DNA of 64,000 nucleotides from Geomonas limicola (GCF_014193675.1 NZ_BLXZ01000007.1:124001-188000), one strand, 5' to 3'; shown: positions 1-7,770, counted from the stretch's first letter. A program made the numbers and translations. The notes: generated by a model not told the origin, from the letters alone.

Positions 1-2
1 CG

Positions 3-47
3 TTCTGGCTCTTGCTCGGGCTGGTTGCCGCAGCCCGGGGCAAGTGA
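3..47 (+). CDS. C-terminal end of an unknown upstream gene (partial)
   Basis: The third forward frame is open from the window edge to a TGA at 45-47 and gives a short, hydrophobic, Ala/Leu-rich tail ending in Arg-Gly-Lys. It could be the last membrane segment of an upstream protein. Too little is visible to name it, and the frame choice rests only on the hydrophobic composition and the stop just before the next gene. Confidence 0.3.
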   Translation, partial: FWLLLGLVAAARGK

Positions 48-110
48 GGCTGGGCACCCTTTGCCGGGCAGCCCGGCCGGCCGGTTACGACCGGCACGCG
101 ACGAGGTCTC

Positions 111-1355
111 ATGCGCACCATTACCATCGCTAGCGCACTGGCAACGCTGGTCCTGCTGAGCTCCTGCACCTACCAGGTTCCCAGGAAATACCTGCCGTAC
201 CCGGTCTCCAACGAGAGTTTCGCGGATCCCGCCAAGACCGTGGCGATCCCCCTGCCGGTGATCGCGGCAAGCCCCAACGAGGGGATCACCTACGGAGGTC
301 TCATCGCCTTTTTGCTGCACAACGCCCGGGACGAGGTCAGCACACTCATCGTCCCTCAGATGAACTACAACCAGTACTTCGGCGTTACCACTACGCTCTA
401 CGGTGCCTTTTACCCCAACCAGGACCAGACCATCCGGGTCAACCTTTCCCAAGCCACCACCACCAACCACGAATACCGCCTGCGCTACCTGAACCAGAAG
501 TTCCTCAACGAGCGCTGGGAGCTGAACGGGATGCTCTTCGATTTCACCGACGGCTCGGCCCGGTTTTTCGGATTCCAGTCCACCTCCTCCCAGGAGAACG
601 AGACCAACTACGCCTACCACGAGGTCGGCTTCAGTGCCGCCTTGGGGTACCGTTTCACGGAGCAGGTAGAAGCGATGCTGGGGGAACGCTTCAAAAAGGT
701 GGGTATCTGGCACGGCGCGATCCCCTCGGTCCCCTTCATAACCGAGGTCTTTCCTGCCGACGAGATCCCGGGACTCCCCGGCTACCATGTGCACGACCAG
801 AGACTCTCGCTTATCTACACAACCCTCGACTCTCCGAGCCTCCCCACTTCGGGGTCCTACCTCAGGTTTTCCATCGACATCAGTACGGAGCTCCTCGGGA
901 GCTCCGCTACCTACCATGCCTACGACGGGGAAGCAAAGATGTACTACCCCACCCACGGAGGCCGTTTCATCACCGTGGCGAGGCTCGCGGCCAACCAGAC
1001 GGTGGGGCATCGGGTCCCCTTCCTGGAGCAGAGTATCCTCGGGGGCGAGACCACCCTCAGAGGGTATGGACAGAACCGGTTCATCGACAAGAGTTTCCTG
1101 CTTTTGAACCTCGAGGAGCGCATCAGGCTGTTTCGCTGGGAGATCTTCAACGTGACGGCGGATTGGGAGCTGGCGCCCTTCATCGACCTGGGATCGGTGA
1201 TGTCCACGCTGGTCGAGGCCAAGGCACGCAGCTTCGAGTTCAACCCGGGGCTGGGACTGCGCACCGTGGTGCGCCCCAATATCGTCGGGCGCATCGATGT
1301 GGGGGTTGGCAGGGAAGGGCCGGCGGTTTTTGTGGGGCTTGGCTACCCGTTTTAA
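111..1355 (+). CDS. POTRA-less Omp85/BamA-type outer-membrane beta-barrel with lipoprotein signal
   Basis: A 414-residue outer-membrane protein of the bacterial surface antigen (D15/Omp85) barrel family. The N-terminus is a lipoprotein signal with lipobox LSSC, so Cys19 would be lipidated. About 50 residues later the sequence becomes alternating aromatic and polar strands. The Omp85 hallmark Leu-Arg-Gly-Tyr is at about 316-319, following a GGETT segment, and the protein ends in Phe as outer-membrane barrels do. There is no room for POTRA domains, unlike BamA or TamA (about 800 and 580 residues). A GAGG lies just before the ATG. The substrate is unknown; it is either a small translocase-like barrel or a structural relative. 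Confidence 0.75.
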   Translation: MRTITIASALATLVLLSSCTYQVPRKYLPYPVSNESFADPAKTVAIPLPVIAASPNEGITYGGLIAFLLHNARDEVSTLIVPQMNYNQYFGVTTTLYGAFYPNQDQTIRVNLSQATTTNHEYRLRYLNQKFLNERWELNGMLFDFTDGSARFFGFQSTSSQENETNYAYHEVGFSAALGYRFTEQVEAMLGERFKKVGIWHGAIPSVPFITEVFPADEIPGLPGYHVHDQRLSLIYTTLDSPSLPTSGSYLRFSIDISTELLGSSATYHAYDGEAKMYYPTHGGRFITVARLAANQTVGHRVPFLEQSILGGETTLRGYGQNRFIDKSFLLLNLEERIRLFRWEIFNVTADWELAPFIDLGSVMSTLVEAKARSFEFNPGLGLRTVVRPNIVGRIDVGVGREGPAVFVGLGYPF

Positions 1356-1386
1356 GGTCCGGCCGACCGGCCGGGGGAGGTGAGAG

Positions 1387-1665
1387 ATGGATCGAGCGGC
1401 ATATGAACTGGTTACGGCGCTCAAGAGGGTCCTGCCCGGTGGGGTCGTCTACTGGGATCCCGAGCCACACGGGGAGGACTGGCATGGAGCGGTCCTGACG
1501 GTACGCCTGGGAGAGCGCAGGTTGTCGGTCGAGTTCCAGCGTGGCTCGCAGGCGGTTACGGGAGCCCCGGGACCCGATGCCCTGATCGCTGAACTGGTGG
1601 GTCAGTTCGCCGACCATTTTTCCCGCAGCATCTATCATAAGGAGAAATTCACCAGAATAATCTGA
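1387..1665 (+). CDS. small conserved-looking hypothetical protein
   Basis: A 92-residue soluble protein with no signal peptide, membrane segment or Cys cluster. It starts 31 nt after the Omp85-type gene behind a strong GGAGG site, so it is probably cotranscribed. The middle holds a short beta-rich stretch (WHGAVLTVRLGERRLSVEF) and the end a helix (ALIAELVGQFADHFSRSIY). I do not recognise the family. The clean ribosome site and spacing support a real gene. Confidence 0.6.
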   Translation: MDRAAYELVTALKRVLPGGVVYWDPEPHGEDWHGAVLTVRLGERRLSVEFQRGSQAVTGAPGPDALIAELVGQFADHFSRSIYHKEKFTRII

Positions 1666-1786
1666 AACCCTCAGGGTGACTCCCCGTGGTCACGACACTT
1701 CTCGGGGCGGCGCCCTCCCTCTGCTCAGATTCAGGGTAAATGACGGGAGTACCGTCGCCTTTTCGCCCTGCGTCTCAAGTAAGTTT

Positions 1787-1815
1787 TTGACAACTTTGTG
1801 CTCGCGGCGTATCCT
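1787..1815 (+). promoter_or_regulatory. sigma70-type promoter of the PAS histidine kinase gene
   Basis: TTGACA (1787-1792), a 17-nt spacer, then TATCCT (1810-1815). Transcription would begin near 1822, which rules out the in-frame ATG at 1815 and supports the downstream kinase start at 1887. Confidence 0.6.
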
Positions 1816-1886
1816 TGGGCGTCGCGCGTCGCCGACTCCTGGTGTCGAATCTCCCGAGCAGTTACCGCTGGTTTATTAAAGGAAGT

Positions 1887-4319
1887 ATGAGCTCCATTTA
1901 CCGCTACCGCTCCCTTATCGTCATCGGGTTTGCCATCTGCAATCTCATGGTGATCGTGCTTGCCTGGCACTTCCTCCAGGAAAGCAGAAACCAGCACGAG
2001 CAGTATGCCGAGGTGGTCTCCCAGAACCTTGGCAAGGCCATCGACGAGAGCATCTCGGGCGCCATTGAGAAGGTCGACCTTTCCCTGCGGGCCCTGGTTG
2101 ACGAACTTGAGGAAAAGCCTGCCTGGGATGGGCGCAGGAAGGACCAGATCGAGGGGATGCTGGCAAGCTACCAACGGCGCCTGCCGGGAGGCGAGGGGAT
2201 CGACGTCACCGACCGTCTGGGCCGGGTCGTCTACCGCAGCGGCGGGGTTGGGCAGCGTGGTCTTGACTGCCTGGGACGCGACTTCTTGAAGCTGTTGAAC
2301 GAGCATCCCGACGCGGGCCTGCAGGTCTCGGTCCCCCTGGTAGACCCCATCACCGGCCACCAGATCATCGTGATGGCGCGTCATTATCACGGGCGCGATA
2401 GCAACTTTGGCGGCATGGTCTGCTCGCACATCAGGGTGGATCACTTCTCAAAGCTGCTGGCCCAGTTCGACATGGGAGCCAGCGGCAGCATTACCCTTTA
2501 CAGCTCCGACCTGAAGCCCATTGCCAAGTTTCGCGGTGCGGGAAACGGACAGGGGCATGCGCCCGGACCGGTGCCCTCCGAACTTGCCTCCCTGCTCCGT
2601 TCGGGCGTGCGACGTGCTACCTATCGCAGCACTGCCAGCGGCTCCGAGCAGATCGTCACCTTCCACCGGCTCCCGGTAGCACCGCTACTTGTTACGGTTG
2701 CGCTGGCCAGCGAGGATTACCTGGAGCAGTGGCGCAACGACATGGTGATCACGAGCCTCCTGGTGGGAAGCTTCCTGTTGCTCTCGCTAGTCTCTGCAGG
2801 TGCCGCCTTTCAGTCCATGAGCCGCATCGGGCGCAAGAACGAGAAGCTCTTCGAGGTCAACGAGCACCTGCACCAGGTGATCGACGAGTACCAGATCCTG
2901 GCCGAGGAACTCAGGGAGAGCGAGCGGCGTTACAGCGCACTGTTCGCGAACCGTCTCAACGCCATCGCCCACTGCCGGATCGTCTCCAACGAGCAGGGGC
3001 AGCCGGTCGACTTCGCGCTGCTCAGCGTGAACCAGGCCTACGAGGAGATCCTCGGCATCCGCAAGCGCGATGTGGAAGGTCGCACCATCAGGGAGATCTA
3101 TCCCGACTTCGACAGTTTCGGTTTCGACTACATCGGGGTCTTCGGCAAGATCGCCCAGTTGGGTGGCGAGACGCAGTTCGAGGCCTTCTTCGAACCGACC
3201 CAGCAGTATCTCTCCATCTACGCCTACAGCCCCCAGCCTGACGAATTCACCACCATCATCACCGACGTCACCGAGCGCAAGAAGGCCGACGAGGCGCTTC
3301 GAGTCAGCGAGAGCAAGTTCCGCATCATCTTCGACAACGAGGTGTACGGGATCATCATCTTCGAGCTGGATACCGGCCGGATCATCGACGTCAACCGCTC
3401 CCTTATCCGGATGTACGGCTATCAGCGCGAGGAACTCCTCTCCGGAATGCTTGCGTCCGACCTGTCGGCCGAACGCGATTCGTCCGAACTGCTGGTCCAG
3501 GAGATTGAAAAAAGCAGCAGTACCTTCGTACCCTTGCGCTACCACCGGAAAAAGGACGGAACGATTTTCCCGGTGGAGATCGTCGGCGGCGCCTACCAGT
3601 GGAACGGCAGGCGGGTCATGTTCAAGCTGGTGCACGACATAAGCGAGCGGGTCAAGGCCGAGGAGGCTTTGAAACGCTACGCCCAGCGGCTCATCGTGCA
3701 GGAGGAGGACCTGAGAAAGGAGGTCTCCCGCGAGCTGCACGACGATATCGGACAGGAACTGACCGCCCTTGGGCTGAACCTGGCCTACATCGGAAACCTG
3801 CTCGCCGACCAGACCCGGCCGGACCTGCGCAGCACCCTGGAGGACTCGCGCCAGCTCACCAAGGAGATCAGCCGGACCGTGCGCAACCTGATGGTCGAGC
3901 TGCGACCTTCCCAGCTCGAGGAGTACGGGTTGGGAGGTGCCCTCCGATCCTATGCCGACCAGTACCGGCAGCGTACCGGTCTGGAGGTCCTCGTGGACAT
4001 CGACGAGAACATTCCACGGCTCACCCCCAAGCAGGAGATCGCCCTGTTCCGAATCACCCAGGAGGCCCTCAATAACGTTGCGAAGTACGCCCTGGCCAAC
4101 CTGGTGACAGTCACCCTTTCCCGGGAGGGGGATCTGCTGCAACTCTGCATCACCGACGACGGACAGGGGTTCGTCCCTTCGACCGACAACCTGCAGCTTA
4201 CCGGTTCGGGATGGGGTCTTACCATCATGCGGGAGCGGGCGGAATTGGCGGGGGGGACGCTGCGTCTCAGCTCGGAGTCCGGCATGGGTACCACGGTCCT
4301 GATCGAGATCAGGGAGTAG
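1887..4319 (+). CDS. membrane sensor histidine kinase, extracytoplasmic sensor + 2 PAS + HisKA_3 + HATPase
   Basis: An 810-residue transmembrane kinase. A first membrane helix (about 7-28) and a second (about 286-308) enclose a roughly 255-residue extracytoplasmic sensor of the Cache/CHASE kind. Two PAS domains follow (about 347-460 and 475-590), then a NarL-family dimerisation domain with phospho-acceptor His618 in RELHDDIGQE, then an HATPase domain with N-box (EALNNVAKYA) and G-box (GSGWGLTIMRERAE). The start at 1887 has an AAAGGA site and lies inside the transcript predicted from the promoter at 1787-1815; the ATG at 1815 does not. It is followed after 5 nt by a response regulator, its likely partner. 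The ligand is unknown. Confidence 0.85.
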   Translation: MSSIYRYRSLIVIGFAICNLMVIVLAWHFLQESRNQHEQYAEVVSQNLGKAIDESISGAIEKVDLSLRALVDELEEKPAWDGRRKDQIEGMLASYQRRLPGGEGIDVTDRLGRVVYRSGGVGQRGLDCLGRDFLKLLNEHPDAGLQVSVPLVDPITGHQIIVMARHYHGRDSNFGGMVCSHIRVDHFSKLLAQFDMGASGSITLYSSDLKPIAKFRGAGNGQGHAPGPVPSELASLLRSGVRRATYRSTASGSEQIVTFHRLPVAPLLVTVALASEDYLEQWRNDMVITSLLVGSFLLLSLVSAGAAFQSMSRIGRKNEKLFEVNEHLHQVIDEYQILAEELRESERRYSALFANRLNAIAHCRIVSNEQGQPVDFALLSVNQAYEEILGIRKRDVEGRTIREIYPDFDSFGFDYIGVFGKIAQLGGETQFEAFFEPTQQYLSIYAYSPQPDEFTTIITDVTERKKADEALRVSESKFRIIFDNEVYGIIIFELDTGRIIDVNRSLIRMYGYQREELLSGMLASDLSAERDSSELLVQEIEKSSSTFVPLRYHRKKDGTIFPVEIVGGAYQWNGRRVMFKLVHDISERVKAEEALKRYAQRLIVQEEDLRKEVSRELHDDIGQELTALGLNLAYIGNLLADQTRPDLRSTLEDSRQLTKEISRTVRNLMVELRPSQLEEYGLGGALRSYADQYRQRTGLEVLVDIDENIPRLTPKQEIALFRITQEALNNVAKYALANLVTVTLSREGDLLQLCITDDGQGFVPSTDNLQLTGSGWGLTIMRERAELAGGTLRLSSESGMGTTVLIEIRE

Positions 4320-4324
4320 CCGGT

Positions 4325-4747
4325 ATGGAGATCCGGATCCTCATCGTCGACGATCATGCCATGATCAGGAAGGTGCTCAGGCGCCATCTCCAGGACCAGG
4401 AAGGGTTTCACGTGGTGGGGGAGGCGGGTAACGGCGTCGAGGGGATCGATCTGGTCCGGTTGCTGCAACCTGACCTGGTGCTCATGGATGTCGCCATGCC
4501 CGAGATGGACGGGATCGAGGCTACGCGACGCATCCGCAGCGAGTTTCCGCACGTCAAGGTACTGATCCTGTCGGTGTATAACACGAGCGACCACCTGCAC
4601 CGGGCCGTGCGCGCCGGTGCAGGTGGCTATGTGCTCAAGGAACTTGCGGCCGAGGAAGTGGGCCTCGCCATTCGTACCATCATGGGCGGTTGCCAGTTCT
4701 TCGGCGCCGAGTTGATAGATCATCTGGCACCAAGCCCTGGTGGGTGA
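4325..4747 (+). CDS. receiver-only response regulator (NarL-type receiver without HTH)
   Basis: A 140-residue CheY-like receiver, cognate by position to the kinase ending 5 nt upstream. Asp9-Asp10 form the acidic pocket, Asp55 in LVLMDVAMP is the phosphorylation site, and the conserved Lys sits in YVLKEL near 105. The receiver resembles NarL/FixJ regulators, which normally carry a LuxR-type helix-turn-helix, but this protein stops about 35 residues after the Lys with no such domain. None is visible in the next 150 nt in any forward frame. It may pass phosphate to another protein or act by protein contact. Confidence 0.85.
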   Translation: MEIRILIVDDHAMIRKVLRRHLQDQEGFHVVGEAGNGVEGIDLVRLLQPDLVLMDVAMPEMDGIEATRRIRSEFPHVKVLILSVYNTSDHLHRAVRAGAGGYVLKELAAEEVGLAIRTIMGGCQFFGAELIDHLAPSPGG

Positions 4748-4930
4748 AACGATAGGTTTCCACGGAGGTGTTCTGGATTCGGGGATGCCGCGGGAAGGGC
4801 TTTTGCGAAGAGGGGGGGCGGCATGTGCCGTGCCCTTTTTGTTTGACAGGTTCGTCCCAGGCTCAGGCAGGGTAGGGGTACGATGACGGTCGGGTGAGGG
4901 GATCAAGGTGCGACTACTTCTCGAGTGGAT

Positions 4931-4965
4931 AAAGAAAAAGGGGTTGCGGCCTAAACCGTAACCCC
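4931..4965 (-). terminator. intrinsic terminator of tRNA-Leu(CAG)
   Basis: Hairpin with 10-nt arms at 4940-4949 and 4956-4965 (one G-T pair) and, on the minus strand, a T-rich tail. It lies 12 nt past the tRNA 3' end. Confidence 0.75.
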
Positions 4966-4976
4966 TTAGTTCTTTA

Positions 4977-5063
4977 TGGTGCCGAAGACTGGAATCGAAC
5001 CAGCACACCCTTTCGAGTACTAGAACCTGAATCTAGCGCGTCTACCAATTCCGCCACTCCGGC
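4977..5063 (-). tRNA. tRNA-Leu(CAG)
   Basis: An 87-nt class II tRNA read on the minus strand. The acceptor arm GCCGGAG pairs with CTTCGGC, the discriminator is A, and the CCA end is encoded. The D-loop carries AATTGGTAGACGC and there is a long variable arm. The anticodon stem CTAGA/TCTAG encloses TTCAGGT, giving anticodon CAG. It is a single-gene unit with its own promoter and terminator. Confidence 0.95.
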
Positions 5064-5078
5064 CAATCAAGTTCCCTA

Positions 5079-5107
5079 CGTATAGCATCGAACTTTGAAA
5101 CAGGCAA
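5079..5107 (-). promoter_or_regulatory. promoter of tRNA-Leu(CAG)
   Basis: On the minus strand TTGCCT (5107-5102), a 17-nt spacer and TATACG (5084-5079), 15 nt before the mature tRNA 5' end. Confidence 0.6.
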
Positions 5108-5109
5108 GA

Positions 5110-5410
5110 GAAAAATGCATCGTAAGCTATTTTTTCCAGACGCTGCTCTTAGCCCGCACCTCCCGTCACTCATCGAACAGAAGAGGGGAGGGTGTCCTTC
5201 TCGATAACTTCCTGCGTTAGGACAACCAATTAGCGTGTGAGCGAACTTCTAGTACTGGGATTCACTGCTGAGGATGTACCAAGCGCTAAAGGTGGTGCCG
5301 AGGCCTGCAGCAAAGACCTCACGTCCTCCCCTTGGGATGGGCGACCAATTTAGGTTCCCGATCCCTTTGCGGGAGAGGGGGATGCGGCCTTCCCGAAATT
5401 GTCGGACGCA
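5110..5410. other. intergenic stretch, no gene seen
   Basis: About 300 nt between the tRNA promoter and the ferritin-like gene terminator. No open frame with a ribosome site, no tRNA and no convincing hairpin was seen. Near 5365-5385 there is a short CCC...GGGAGAGGGG stretch resembling the dispersed GGGAGAGGG elements elsewhere in the window. Confidence 0.4.
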
Positions 5411-5414
5411 CCAA

Positions 5415-5438
5415 TAAAAAAGGGGGCCGAAGCCCCCT
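5415..5438 (-). terminator. intrinsic terminator of the ferritin-like gene
   Basis: On the minus strand the hairpin AGGGGGC-TTCG-GCCCCCT (UUCG-type tetraloop) runs into a T-tract of six. It lies 25 nt after the stop codon of the ferritin-like gene. Confidence 0.85.
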
Positions 5439-5462
5439 CTCTTTCCATCATGTCAGGCACGA

Positions 5463-5951
5463 CTACTCGCGTACGAACGTGTCCATGTCAGACTCGTCAA
5501 CCATGGCCATGATACGGGCGTACTCCGACTCGATGGTCAGGAAGTGGTTGTGGGTCTCCTTGGCGTTCAGCTCGAACACCTCGCGCACCGAAGGATCGGT
5601 CATGCGTGCGGCGGTCTCGCGCAGGGCCTTCTCGAGGTTGGTTTCCTTCTCCATGGCAACTTCCAGGGCCTTCTGCTCGGAGAAGTCCGGACCGATTACC
5701 TTCTGGATGGCGGTGATCCATACCGACTCGTTCTGGGGAGGAGTGGACATGAACTCTTCGAAGGAGCCGAGGTCGTTACCGCTGTATGCCTTGAAGAAGT
5801 GCGCAGCATGCTCTCTCTCTTCGCGGGCGAGCTGCTCGAACATGCGCTTGGCGTCCTGGTCTTTCATCTGCTTGGCGCCCAGCTCATAGAAGTTCATTGC
5901 GTTCTTTTCAGTCTGGATGGCCTGCTTAATTGCTTCCTGCACGTCGCTCAT
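5463..5951 (-). CDS. rubrerythrin/ferritin-like di-iron protein
   Basis: A 162-residue all-helical ferritin-like protein, probably cytoplasmic and acting in iron or oxidative-stress handling. The first half has the rubrerythrin pattern: Glu15 in the first helix, then REEREHAAHF with Glu45 and His48 as metal ligands. The second half repeats the fold with Glu101/Glu103 and KETHNHF (Glu132, His134/His136), where ExxH spacing is not exact. There is no C-terminal rubredoxin Cys4 site, so it is not a full rubrerythrin. AGGAGG precedes the ATG; the promoter and terminator are its own, so the unit is monocistronic. Confidence 0.85.
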   Translation of the reverse strand: MSDVQEAIKQAIQTEKNAMNFYELGAKQMKDQDAKRMFEQLAREEREHAAHFFKAYSGNDLGSFEEFMSTPPQNESVWITAIQKVIGPDFSEQKALEVAMEKETNLEKALRETAARMTDPSVREVFELNAKETHNHFLTIESEYARIMAMVDESDMDTFVRE

Positions 5952-5992
5952 TACTCCTCCTTTTGTTCGGTTAACTTAGGAAATCGGTGTAT

Positions 5993-6021
5993 ACAATATA
6001 TGCCGAGTGGCTCATTGTCAA
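5993..6021 (-). promoter_or_regulatory. promoter of the ferritin-like gene
   Basis: Minus strand TTGACA (6021-6016), 17-nt spacer, TATTGT (5998-5993). The transcript would have a leader of about 35 nt before the ATG at 5951. Confidence 0.65.
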
Positions 6022-6176
6022 CACGGGAGTTGGTAGATAGTGCCTTGAGTAAGGAAATGATGGTTGCGGACAGCTAATCTACAGTCTACGGTGAGGTTCA
6101 TCTACGCTTCGCCTCGCCGGGAGGTATCGGTCAGGGTTCCGATTGGATTCTGATTGGGAAAATTTTAGGTTCCCTC

Positions 6177-6204
6177 TTGAAACCGTCTGGCTATGGAGTA
6201 TAAA
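6177..6204 (+). promoter_or_regulatory. promoter of the fibronectin-III-like gene
   Basis: TTGAAA (6177-6182), 16-nt spacer, TATAAA (6199-6204), about 45 nt upstream of the start codon at 6252. Confidence 0.6.
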
Positions 6205-6251
6205 AGAAACCTAATGCCAGGCCAGGCAAAATCAATCCTGTGGAGGTGCCT

Positions 6252-6911
6252 ATGAACGCACCGCTTTCCCTGCCTACGCTCGTAAACCTCAATGTCCTGA
6301 TGTCGCTCAATCCGGCTGAGGCCTTGACCATGAAAGACAACGTCGTCTCCGCGCTGACCAACCATCCCTTCTTTAAAGATATCCCGCTGGGACCCTTGGA
6401 GGAGGCCGGGAACAATCTCCAGGAAACGTTGAGCCATACCTCGGCAGGAAACTACGCGATGATCCCGCAGCGCGACCAGCATCTCAGCACCGTCATCAAA
6501 GAACTAACCAGGGTGGCATTCCGGGTTCAGTTGCAGGCCTTGGACGAGAATGCCCAGTTGCGGACGGCAGGGCTTCCCCTCCTCGAGCGTCGCACCAGGG
6601 TTCCCAAGGCACATCGGGGTCCCGTCCAGCAACTCCAAGGGTTGGAGGTGACCAACCTTGAAACGCCCGGTGAGGTCTTGATCAACGCGGACAGTCAGGA
6701 AGCCGCCTTCGGTTACCAGTTCCAGTACACCAGAAGAGATCCGAATCTCCAAGAAGACTGGATTGATGAAGCCCCAGGCCCGCATCGTGGTTGCAAGAAG
6801 ATTATCGTTCGAGGTCTCGACCCCCTCAACCGCTACTCTTTCAGGGGGAGGGCTATCGGAGATGATGGACCTGGTCCCTGGTCGGCACCCGTCACCATTC
6901 CGGTAACCTAA
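6252..6911 (+). CDS. hypothetical protein with C-terminal fibronectin type III-like domain
   Basis: A 219-residue protein. The start at 6252 is preceded by GGAGGT at ideal spacing and by a promoter. There is no signal peptide. Residues 1-125 are mostly helical (SLPTLVNLNVLMSLNPAEAL, then a Gln/Leu-rich stretch), of unknown family. The last 80 residues look like one fibronectin III domain: YQFQYTRRD, a Trp, then LDPLNRYSFRGRAIG and GPGPWSAPVTI, matching the usual tyrosine corner and the G-strand WS. A perfect 12-bp hairpin follows the stop. Its cellular role is unknown; the domain suggests protein-protein contact. Confidence 0.7.
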   Translation: MNAPLSLPTLVNLNVLMSLNPAEALTMKDNVVSALTNHPFFKDIPLGPLEEAGNNLQETLSHTSAGNYAMIPQRDQHLSTVIKELTRVAFRVQLQALDENAQLRTAGLPLLERRTRVPKAHRGPVQQLQGLEVTNLETPGEVLINADSQEAAFGYQFQYTRRDPNLQEDWIDEAPGPHRGCKKIIVRGLDPLNRYSFRGRAIGDDGPGPWSAPVTIPVT

Positions 6912-6921
6912 ATGGAAACCT

Positions 6922-6951
6922 GACGGGTCCCACGCTGAGGTGGGACCCGTC
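6922..6951 (+). terminator. 12-bp perfect hairpin after the FN3-like gene
   Basis: Arms 6922-6933 and 6940-6951 are perfect complements with a 6-nt loop. No T-tract follows, so it may be a weak terminator or an mRNA 3' end stabiliser. Confidence 0.55.
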
Positions 6952-7084
6952 GCTTGCCAATCCTTCCCGCGATTTGTCCGCCCTACCTCTGATGTCATCC
7001 CGCTGCCAGGAACCCTCTCTCAGAGCCTCGCGACCACCATGTCCCCAATTCCCGCAATCCTCCGGGAACCAGCGATCAGCATCC

Positions 7085-7378
7085 CGCTAATAGCGACCAC
7101 CCCCTCGCTAATAACGACCACCTAACCGCTAATAGCGACCACCTAACCGCTAATAGCGACCACCTAACCGCTAATAGCGACCACCTAACCGCTAATAGCG
7201 ACCACCTAACCGCTAATAGCGACCACCCCCTCGCTAATAGCGACTACCCCATCGCTAATAACGACTACCCCATCGCTAATAACGACTACCCCGTCGCTAT
7301 TAACGACCACCCCGTCGCTATTAACGACCACCTCATCGCTATTAACGACCACCTCATCGCTATTAGCGGACAGCACCC
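7085..7378. repeat. tandem array of 14 copies of a 21-bp unit
   Basis: Unit CGCTAATAGCGACCACCTAAC, starting at 7085, 7106, 7127, 7148, 7169, 7190, 7211, 7232, 7253, 7274, 7295, 7316, 7337 and 7358 with no spacing change. Copies 3-6 are identical; copies 1-2 and 7-14 drift, mostly in the last five bases and in AATAGCG to AATAACG or ATTAACG. Each canonical unit begins with an 11-bp palindrome, CGCTA-A-TAGCG. The 21-bp period keeps one frame open on each strand. Function is unknown; iteron-like protein binding, a satellite or decayed coding repeats are all possible. Confidence 0.9.
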
Positions 7379-7635
7379 CGCCAAAAGGTGGGCCACCTCG
7401 CTCATGAGGATCCTTGCCGGCGTCTGGCGTGAGGGGAAGCCCTGGGACTGTCCGGTAGGTTGGATAGCTACGATACGTGAATATCGACTACTGCTTTCGG
7501 GGACTGGCTCGGGATGGAGGGACGGCTAGGCAGGAACTGCTCCGCGCTATAACTTTCCATAGTACTTATTGTGAATCGGTTTGAGTGAGAGTCTCGAGGA
7601 GGGGAGAGGTACTTAGCGGGAAATGTTCTGAACAA
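7379..7635. other. intergenic stretch, no clear gene
   Basis: The reading frame left open by the 21-bp repeats continues to a TAG at 7527 with ordinary-looking composition but has no start codon upstream of the array. Otherwise I see no ribosome site, tRNA or promoter in this stretch. Confidence 0.4.
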
Positions 7636-7671
7636 AAAGAAAAGCGCCCTGGTCGTTAAGACCAGGGCGCT
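7636..7671 (-). terminator. intrinsic terminator of tRNA-Leu(GAG)
   Basis: Perfect 12-bp stem (7643-7654 with 7660-7671) and, on the minus strand, a TTTTCTTTTTG tail. Confidence 0.85.
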
Positions 7672-7683
7672 CTTTGTTATCGA

Positions 7684-7770
7684 TGGTGCCGAAGACGAGA
7701 CTCGAACTCGTACAGGCTGTCGCCCGCCACCCCCTCAAGATGGTGTGTCTACCAATTCCACCACTTCGGC
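7684..7770 (-). tRNA. tRNA-Leu(GAG)
   Basis: An 87-nt class II tRNA on the minus strand. Acceptor GCCGAAG pairs with CTTCGGC, then A and an encoded CCA. The anticodon stem CCATC/GGTGG (one T-G pair) encloses TTGAGGG, giving anticodon GAG. A long variable arm is present. It lies downstream of secG but has its own promoter. Confidence 0.93.

Noticed and set aside
1815-1886. Longer N-terminus for the first histidine kinase
   Set aside because: The ATG at 1815 lies in the -10 box of a good promoter and upstream of its predicted start; ATG 1887 has a proper ribosome site and leads directly to the membrane helix.
4748-4930. Missing LuxR-type helix-turn-helix lost by frameshift from the receiver gene
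   Set aside because: None of the three forward frames after the stop gives an LTxREREVL-like segment, so a simple frameshift does not explain the truncation.
7085-7378. CRISPR array
   Set aside because: The 21-bp units are contiguous with no unique spacers between repeats, and no cas genes are near.
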